Assembly (NCBI GenBank): GCA_018646625.1
Contig: JABGUJ010000001.1
Coordinates: 441,534-505,533 of the forward strand
DNA: 64,000 nucleotides
Origin: Candidatus Woesearchaeota archaeon
GTDB lineage: Archaea > Nanobdellota > Nanobdellia > Woesearchaeales > JABGUJ01
Reading direction: 5' to 3'
The translations under genes and the position numbers were made by a program. Under the pieces are notes generated by a model. That model was not told the DNA's origin. It was given only the letters and a program-made list of their open reading frames with translations, and searched no databases. Position 1 is the first letter of the stretch; each line of letters begins with the position of its first letter. Of the stretch, positions 59,631 through 64,000 are shown piece by piece.

Positions 59631-60575
59631 TTACTTCTTAGCTGCCTCCTTTTTTACTGGCTTTTTTTTTGCAGCTTTTTTCTTTTTCTTCTCTTCTGCC
59701 TTCTTCTTCTTTTCTTCCAAAGCTTGTTTTTTTACTACCTTTCTGTCTACTTTCTCTACAACAACTTCGTCAGTAAAAAGTTTTTCAGCATCTAATTTCT
59801 TGATGCTATCTTCAGTATAAAGTGTAAGTCTTCCTACGGCAGCTCCAGGAGCTAAAAGTTCCGCATTAACTTCATTAACTTTAACAACTTCTACACCAGG
59901 AATATTAATTCCAGATTTAAGCAAAGGACAGTCTTTTGAAACTACAAGAAGAGGACCTTTCTTAGTTATGTATTTTCTTCCTCTTAACTTACCTTTTCCT
60001 GCTCTTATCTTTTTTTCACTTGTTCTTTCAATCTCATCTTTCAAACCAAGCTTCTCCAATGATTGGATTACGTCTTTAGTCTTTGAAAGAGATTCAAAAG
60101 AGTTATCAAGTACGAATGGGAAATCTTTAGGAACTTTATGACCTCTTTCTTCTACTGCTTCTTTGATTACAGTAGCAGCCAGTGCGCTCCTTATTGCTTT
60201 TCTTCTTTCTTTAATGTTAATTTTCTTGTCCCAAATCTTTTCTGCTTTAGGTGCGTGAGCTCTTCTTCCACCAACTGTACCAGGAGCAATTGCGCCAGTC
60301 CAGTTCATTTGAGTTCCTCGCCTAGTCATAACTTTTCTAGGGACTCTGGATATACCTTTACCGTAGCAGCCTCTGTATTTTCTTCTTCTTTTAGATACAT
60401 TAGCACTATGTCTCATACCTGCTTCAGGATCTGCACCATATGCCTGCCTCTTGTGACTTTGTATTGCCTCTACTGCCCTCTTTACTAAATCGGGTCTAAC
60501 AGGTTCTACAAATTGAGCAGGCAGCTCAATGCTTCCCTTTTGCACGTTTGCTTGGGTATGTATGTTTAATTTCAT
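59631..60575 (-). CDS. rpl4: Large ribosomal subunit protein uL4 with Lys-rich tail
   Basis: 314 residues, longer than most because of a Lys/Glu/Ala tail (about 270-314). RRKYRGCYGKGISRVPRKVM, GGRRAHAPKAEKIWDKKIN and IKEAVEERGHKVPKDFP fit archaeal uL4. The gap before it holds the box C/D-like element. A run of seven T residues precedes the start on the plus strand (A-run in the mRNA). Confidence 0.93.
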   Translation of the reverse strand: MKLNIHTQANVQKGSIELPAQFVEPVRPDLVKRAVEAIQSHKRQAYGADPEAGMRHSANVSKRRRKYRGCYGKGISRVPRKVMTRRGTQMNWTGAIAPGTVGGRRAHAPKAEKIWDKKINIKERRKAIRSALAATVIKEAVEERGHKVPKDFPFVLDNSFESLSKTKDVIQSLEKLGLKDEIERTSEKKIRAGKGKLRGRKYITKKGPLLVVSKDCPLLKSGINIPGVEVVKVNEVNAELLAPGAAVGRLTLYTEDSIKKLDAEKLFTDEVVVEKVDRKVVKKQALEEKKKKAEEKKKKKAAKKKPVKKEAAKK

Positions 60576-60597
60576 TTTTTTGTTATTGTGATATTCT

Positions 60598-60650
60598 TCA
60601 GCAGTTACTCCTTCTCATCAGTTGTTCAGCCGGGAATAACTTCATCATCA
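60598..60650 (-). ncRNA. Box C/D sRNA-like element between uL3 and uL4
   Basis: Read on the minus strand: box C TGATGA (60647-60642), 12-nt guide (60641-60630), box D' CTGA (60629-60626), 5-nt spacer, box C' TGATGA (60620-60615), 13-nt guide (60614-60602) and box D CTGA (60601-60598). Order, spacing and guide length match archaeal 2'-O-methylation guide RNAs. Box C follows the uL3 stop codon without a gap, so the RNA would be cut from, or overlap, the ribosomal-protein mRNA. Rule-based targets are a G in CCGGGAATAACT and a U in CAGTTACTCC; I could not place them in rRNA. Confidence 0.65.
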
Positions 60651-61655
60651 GCGTGATTTTACTCTGTTACCTTGCTTTGATGCAAGACTTATTTCTTGTA
60701 TTGTTGGTGCTTCTGTTGGGACTTTTGCATTTGGCCTTATTGCTTTAACCAATCTTACAATTCTTTTCTTCGATCCGCCAACAGATCCTTTTACGAGGAT
60801 GAATGGATTTTTAACTTCTCCATATCTTAAGAAGCCACCTCTAGGAGTAACTTCTTTTCCTTCTTCACCAATCTTCATTAACCATTTGTTATATTCAACA
60901 CGAGTATGAAATCCAGTCTGACCTGCGTGTGCAACTCTATACATAACGTGGCCTTGACCTTTCCAAGGACCCAAACTTCCTGGGTTTCTCTTAGCTTTCT
61001 CTTTTTTTCTGCCTTGAACAGTAATTCCAAATCTCTTTACAGGACCTTGGAATCCTTTTCCAATTGTTACAGCGTGAATGTCAATTTGTTCTCCTTCTTT
61101 GAAAACATCTTTAACAGAAACTTCCTTACCTAAATTGTCTTTAGCATAAGCAAACTGTTCTGCGACATTTCCACCAAGTCCCAATTCAAACAGTTCTGGT
61201 TTTTTACTTCCAATACCTGTTAGCTTTGGTTGCGTATATGCAAGAACTCTAATTTCGGTATAATCTTCAGGTTTGATCTCAGTTATTTTTTTCTCATCAA
61301 CCTTTTTGGGCATGATAGTTTTTCTTTCAAGTTCTTTATCCCATTTAGGTGCATTAATTTGAGTTTTCAACTTAAGACCGTAAATTGATTTTTTGTAGAA
61401 TTTGATTGCTGCGATTTTGATTGGAGGACATTCGATAACGGTTACTGGAGAAGCGATGTCATCTCCTTTTGTTGTAGATGCCTTTCGATTATCTGTGTAT
61501 ACAACGTGAGTCATACCGGCTTTAAACCCTGCAAAGCCTAATAGAGATGGTTCTTTGCCTTCGGGCCAAGATCTAACTCTAGGACATATCTTCTTAGCTC
61601 TCTTTCGAGGCCAGAATTGCATGGATCCTTTCCTTGGTTGACCAGTTTTTCCCAT
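60648..61655 (-). CDS. rpl3: Large ribosomal subunit protein uL3
   Basis: 335 residues. RKGSMQFWPRKRAKKICPRV, GFAGFKAGMTHVVYTDNR and GKGFQGPVKRFGITVQGRKK are archaeal uL3. It is the first gene of the operon in this window. It has a long leader and no strong ribosome binding site. Its stop codon abuts the box C of the sRNA-like element. Confidence 0.95.
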   Translation of the reverse strand: MGKTGQPRKGSMQFWPRKRAKKICPRVRSWPEGKEPSLLGFAGFKAGMTHVVYTDNRKASTTKGDDIASPVTVIECPPIKIAAIKFYKKSIYGLKLKTQINAPKWDKELERKTIMPKKVDEKKITEIKPEDYTEIRVLAYTQPKLTGIGSKKPELFELGLGGNVAEQFAYAKDNLGKEVSVKDVFKEGEQIDIHAVTIGKGFQGPVKRFGITVQGRKKEKAKRNPGSLGPWKGQGHVMYRVAHAGQTGFHTRVEYNKWLMKIGEEGKEVTPRGGFLRYGEVKNPFILVKGSVGGSKKRIVRLVKAIRPNAKVPTEAPTIQEISLASKQGNRVKSR

Positions 61656-61925
61656 TTTCGTCTTTTCATGTCAAATCATACAAGACAAAGCTACCTAGAA
61701 ACCAACAAGACTTTCTCAAAATCCCCCCACGAGACTCTTAAAATCCTATTATTAAGTCATTCACCAGAACAAGTTGCTTTTCACAAACTTTGTACTGAAA
61801 GACTTTTTTTCAGGCTGTGTTCGCTTGTTTACATGCATTCTGAGATGTTCTCCGAATGCTGTTTGATCGATTTGATCAATTTAATTGTGATTACTTTCGC
61901 AGGAAAAGACAACTCTTTATAAAGT
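61656..61925 (-). promoter_or_regulatory. Long leader and promoter region of the uL3 operon
   Basis: No gene was seen. On the minus strand a palindromic TATA box CTTTATAAAG (about 61914-61923) lies 260 nt before the uL3 start. Between them is a strong hairpin (61831-61862): GCATTC-GAGA with TCTC-GAATGC, plus ACA/TGT with a bulge. A feedback-control leader is possible. A weaker TATA-like site near 61750 could give a shorter leader. Confidence 0.4.
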
Positions 61926-62003
61926 TTGTTGTTATGGTGTGGTTGTAGCAAAATTAACGGTTTGAGGCTGTTGCCTACAAGCATTTTGTGAACTTTCTTC
62001 AAA

Positions 62004-62040
62004 ACCTTTATATACTTATCTGGGCGTCTAAACGATCACT
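62004..62040 (+). promoter_or_regulatory. Leaderless promoter of the 390-residue gene
   Basis: CCTTTATATAC (about 62003-62013) lies about 28 nt before the ATG at 62041, with no ribosome binding site between. The 80 nt before it (61926-62003) hold nothing I recognise. Confidence 0.5.
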
Positions 62041-63213
62041 ATGGGATTATGGAATGTGTTAACTGCGCCAGCCAGATTTGCTGCACACGTAGCAGGTGGA
62101 GCTGCAAGCAGGGCAGGAAATCACATGACTGGTAACATAGCTGCCAACGCCGCATTAAGTAAAGCCCGATTTCAATTAAGGTCTTACGAGGGTAAAGAGC
62201 TATTTGATTCTAAACAACTTGCAGCACACGTAAGGCAATTCAAGAAAGTTCTTCACATCATGATGAAACACTATGGTGGTGTTAATAAACATGGTGAGTC
62301 TGATTATGTTCACAGTTTAATTGCTAAAGCTAAAGGAAATAGTGCTCTCTTAGAGAAACTTCAAGCTGAAGCAGTTGCAACATTCACTGGTTATTATCAT
62401 AAACTATTAGAGATTATGTCTCAAGTAGAGATAGATCAAGCAGATTTAACACTTCAAGAGAATGCTGCATTGATTAAAGACGAGAAAGGGATGGGCAAAT
62501 TAATTGCAGATTTAGATGGTGTAAGAAAGGGCGAACATTTGACGTTTAATGTGGCTGAATTCAGTGAAGTTTTAGACGCTCTGAAAAAAAAGGTTGGCGG
62601 TCAAGAAGTTAAAGACGCCCGTGTTGAAATAAAAGAAAGAACCAGGTTTGAAAAAGGTAAAGATGCTGTTCGTGGTTGGGCCAGATTTGTCGGGCACGTT
62701 AGAGGAATTAATTTTGTAGCTCACAAGGCACGCAAGTTAAGTAAACAAGTAATGACTCACGATTATAGAAAATTTCATCAACATTTTAACGAATTACAAT
62801 CCGAGATAGGGGCTAAACAGGTTACCCCTGCAACTCTTACCAAATTAAAATTTTTATTGAAGAATTATGAAGGTGTGAGAAAATATTACCATGAAATTGA
62901 TCAAGATATGATCTTAATCATGCAGCTCGTTTTTGAAGGATTTGATGAGCTCTCGAAAGAATGCGTTGTACCTCTATACACTGCTTTGAGGAGCGTTAAA
63001 GGCGCGGATAAGCTCCTTGAAGTTCATAAACAAGTACTTGCGCTTCACCAAAAATACAATACGGAACTAGCGAGAGAAGAATTTGAAATAAAGGCAGTAT
63101 ACAAAGCTTTGCAGGAACTAGTTGCCGAGTGTGAAACGGTTGTCACAAATGCGAGAAATGAGAATGCTGGTATTATTAAACAGGTTCAACAGCAAATGGC
63201 TGGCGCAACTTAA
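62041..63213 (+). CDS. Unrecognised helical protein
   Basis: 390 residues, almost wholly alpha-helical and basic, no signal peptide. An amphipathic N terminus (MGLWNVLTAPARFAAHVAGG) might touch the membrane. The body contains long helices rich in His, Lys and Glu (FKKVLHIMMKHYGG, FHQHFNELQSEIG) with coiled-coil character towards the end. No domain was recognised. Its last four bases overlap the end of the convergent primase gene. Confidence 0.7.
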   Translation: MGLWNVLTAPARFAAHVAGGAASRAGNHMTGNIAANAALSKARFQLRSYEGKELFDSKQLAAHVRQFKKVLHIMMKHYGGVNKHGESDYVHSLIAKAKGNSALLEKLQAEAVATFTGYYHKLLEIMSQVEIDQADLTLQENAALIKDEKGMGKLIADLDGVRKGEHLTFNVAEFSEVLDALKKKVGGQEVKDARVEIKERTRFEKGKDAVRGWARFVGHVRGINFVAHKARKLSKQVMTHDYRKFHQHFNELQSEIGAKQVTPATLTKLKFLLKNYEGVRKYYHEIDQDMILIMQLVFEGFDELSKECVVPLYTALRSVKGADKLLEVHKQVLALHQKYNTELAREEFEIKAVYKALQELVAECETVVTNARNENAGIIKQVQQQMAGAT

Positions 63214-64000
63214 CTCTTTTCTTCTTCTCGTTTCTTTAACATATCTTCTTTAAACTTCTTATGTTTTTCTCGAGTTTGTCGTCTTTGTTCTTTCTCTTCG
63301 TCAGTTAACTTACGTCCTTTTGTACTTCCTTCTTCTCTAGGATTATTGGCGATTAATACTCTCAATTTAGAATACTGTGCTGGGTTCTTTATCTTCTTAC
63401 AAAGACCATCTGGTTTACAGAGTCCCAGATCAACATAATACATTTTATTATCGCAGTTAGGGGGCAAGATCTTTTTCTTCATTTGTTTATGATATCTTAT
63501 TTGCCCTTTCAACATAACTTCTCTTAGCTGATCGTCGTTCTTAGCATTCCATTTTTTCAGCATCTCATCAATTTGATCATACTCCCAACCTAAAGAAACT
63601 AAGAAGTTAACAAAAATGAACAAGAACCTTTTCTTACCATCAGGCATTCCTTGCATTGCGTGTTTAATGCATGGAGGAAAGAAATCTTCCGGAACTGCCG
63701 TCGAGGGAACAGAATACTCCTTCTCGTGGGTTATCTTATATTCTTCATCTTCTATTGCTGGTTTGAAGTCAAATGCTTGCTGAAACATTTTAGATGCTTC
63801 GCCTAGCTCAGCTACGCTTCTGTCTAAGTAGTCAAAGCTCGACGACGTTATAGTTCCAATCTTAGCTGTGGCTGTGTCGAACTCTAATATTTTACTTGGA
63901 TCAACAGGGATGGAAATCCATCCTGATTTTTCGTTTACAGAATAAACCATTCTACACAAATGTCTTGGTGAAATTAGTATTGTATCTATTTCAAGGAACA
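63210..64000 (-). CDS. DNA primase, C-terminal part with PriL-type Fe-S domain; runs off the window
   Basis: The frame is open to the right edge, so the TTG at 63959 is not a real start. The first visible part (EIDTILISPRHLCRMVYSVN, then EKSGWISIPVDP) resembles the end of the PriS catalytic domain. The later part matches the PriL C-terminal Fe-S domain: FFPPCIKHAM, FVNFLVSLGWEYDQIDEML, ILPPNCDNKMYY and GLCKPDGLC supply the four cluster cysteines. Together they suggest a single-chain PriS-PriL primase like that of Nanoarchaeum. A basic Lys/Glu/Arg tail follows. Confidence 0.78.
   Translation of the reverse strand, partial: FLEIDTILISPRHLCRMVYSVNEKSGWISIPVDPSKILEFDTATAKIGTITSSSFDYLDRSVAELGEASKMFQQAFDFKPAIEDEEYKITHEKEYSVPSTAVPEDFFPPCIKHAMQGMPDGKKRFLFIFVNFLVSLGWEYDQIDEMLKKWNAKNDDQLREVMLKGQIRYHKQMKKKILPPNCDNKMYYVDLGLCKPDGLCKKIKNPAQYSKLRVLIANNPREEGSTKGRKLTDEEKEQRRQTREKHKKFKEDMLKKREEEKS

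Noticed and set aside
60602-60641. Assigning the two sRNA guides to known 16S or 23S methylation sites
   Set aside because: I could recall no rRNA segment that matches either guide by at least 9 continuous pairs, and the genome's own rRNA is not in the window.
1-64000. CRISPR arrays, insertion sequences, integrases, toxin-antitoxin or restriction genes
   Set aside because: None was seen: no regularly spaced direct repeats, no transposase or integrase motifs, and no flanking target duplications.

Overview
This window is about 64 kb of an AT-rich archaeal chromosome. The information-processing genes are archaeal throughout: the large subunit of replication factor C, RadB, topoisomerase VI A and B, archaeal DnaG, aMBF1, RIO1, a Pno1-like KH protein, AK6/Fap7, Rpp29, aIF1, eL19, eL32, eS4, and a SecY followed by a DUF106 (Oxa1/EMC3-like) gene. 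Several features point to a DPANN lineage, most likely Woesearchaeota/Pacearchaeota-like: many short membrane proteins with class III (pilin-type) signal peptides, Cys-rich secreted proteins ending in a small cytoplasmic helical domain, and a probable fused PriS-PriL primase running off the right edge. The phylum is my inference. Many genes have a TATA box about 25 nt before the start codon and look leaderless. Genes inside operons more often carry GGAGG/GGTGG ribosome binding sites.

Layout. 1-4.3 kb: a minus-strand operon of five membrane-anchored surface proteins with pilin-like N termini, plus the first codons of a further gene. 4.4-6.3 kb: rfcL and a YhhQ-type queuosine/archaeosine precursor transporter. 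6.3-15.5 kb: a branched-chain amino acid type (Liv) ABC transporter on the minus strand. Its binding lipoprotein carries two fused receptor domains. Four unrecognised genes lie between livK and livH, and a HAD phosphatase is overlapped between livG and livF. A divergent AbrB-PhoU regulator faces livK. 16.6-22.2 kb: a 1047-residue membrane protein with an APH-like kinase motif, a CysQ/IMPase, uS2 and RadB. 22.3-27.2 kb: a surface-glycosylation operon with two GT-C proteins, a processive GT2 and a membrane thioredoxin-like protein. 27.3-28 kb: aMBF1 with tRNA-Cys (intron-containing) and tRNA-Arg.

28-38 kb: the conserved rio1-pno1-top6B-top6A neighbourhood, interrupted by a 5.3-kb plus-strand insert. 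The insert holds a membrane-tethered regulator with a palindrome at its own promoter, a secreted protein, a tandem-HTH protein and a Cys-rich surface protein. 38.1-38.8 kb: a gene-free, RNA-like stretch with a palindrome, tandem hairpin/T-run units and a GC-raised structured leader before dnaG. 38.8-47 kb: dnaG, an HD-GYP protein, AK6, an orphan membrane protein, a DnaQ-like exonuclease, a three-gene ABC-2 exporter and a TctA-family permease.

47-61.7 kb: one long minus-strand operon from uL3 to secY and DUF106. A box C/D sRNA-like element sits between uL3 and uL4, with its box C touching the uL3 stop codon. 62-64 kb: an orphan helical protein and the C-terminal part of the primase.

No insertion sequence, CRISPR array, rRNA operon or prophage was seen. 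The likeliest novelties are the unknown genes inside the liv cluster with their structured, possibly switching leader, the self-operator membrane regulator, the RNA-rich gap before dnaG, the intergenic C/D sRNA and the kinase-like 1047-residue protein.
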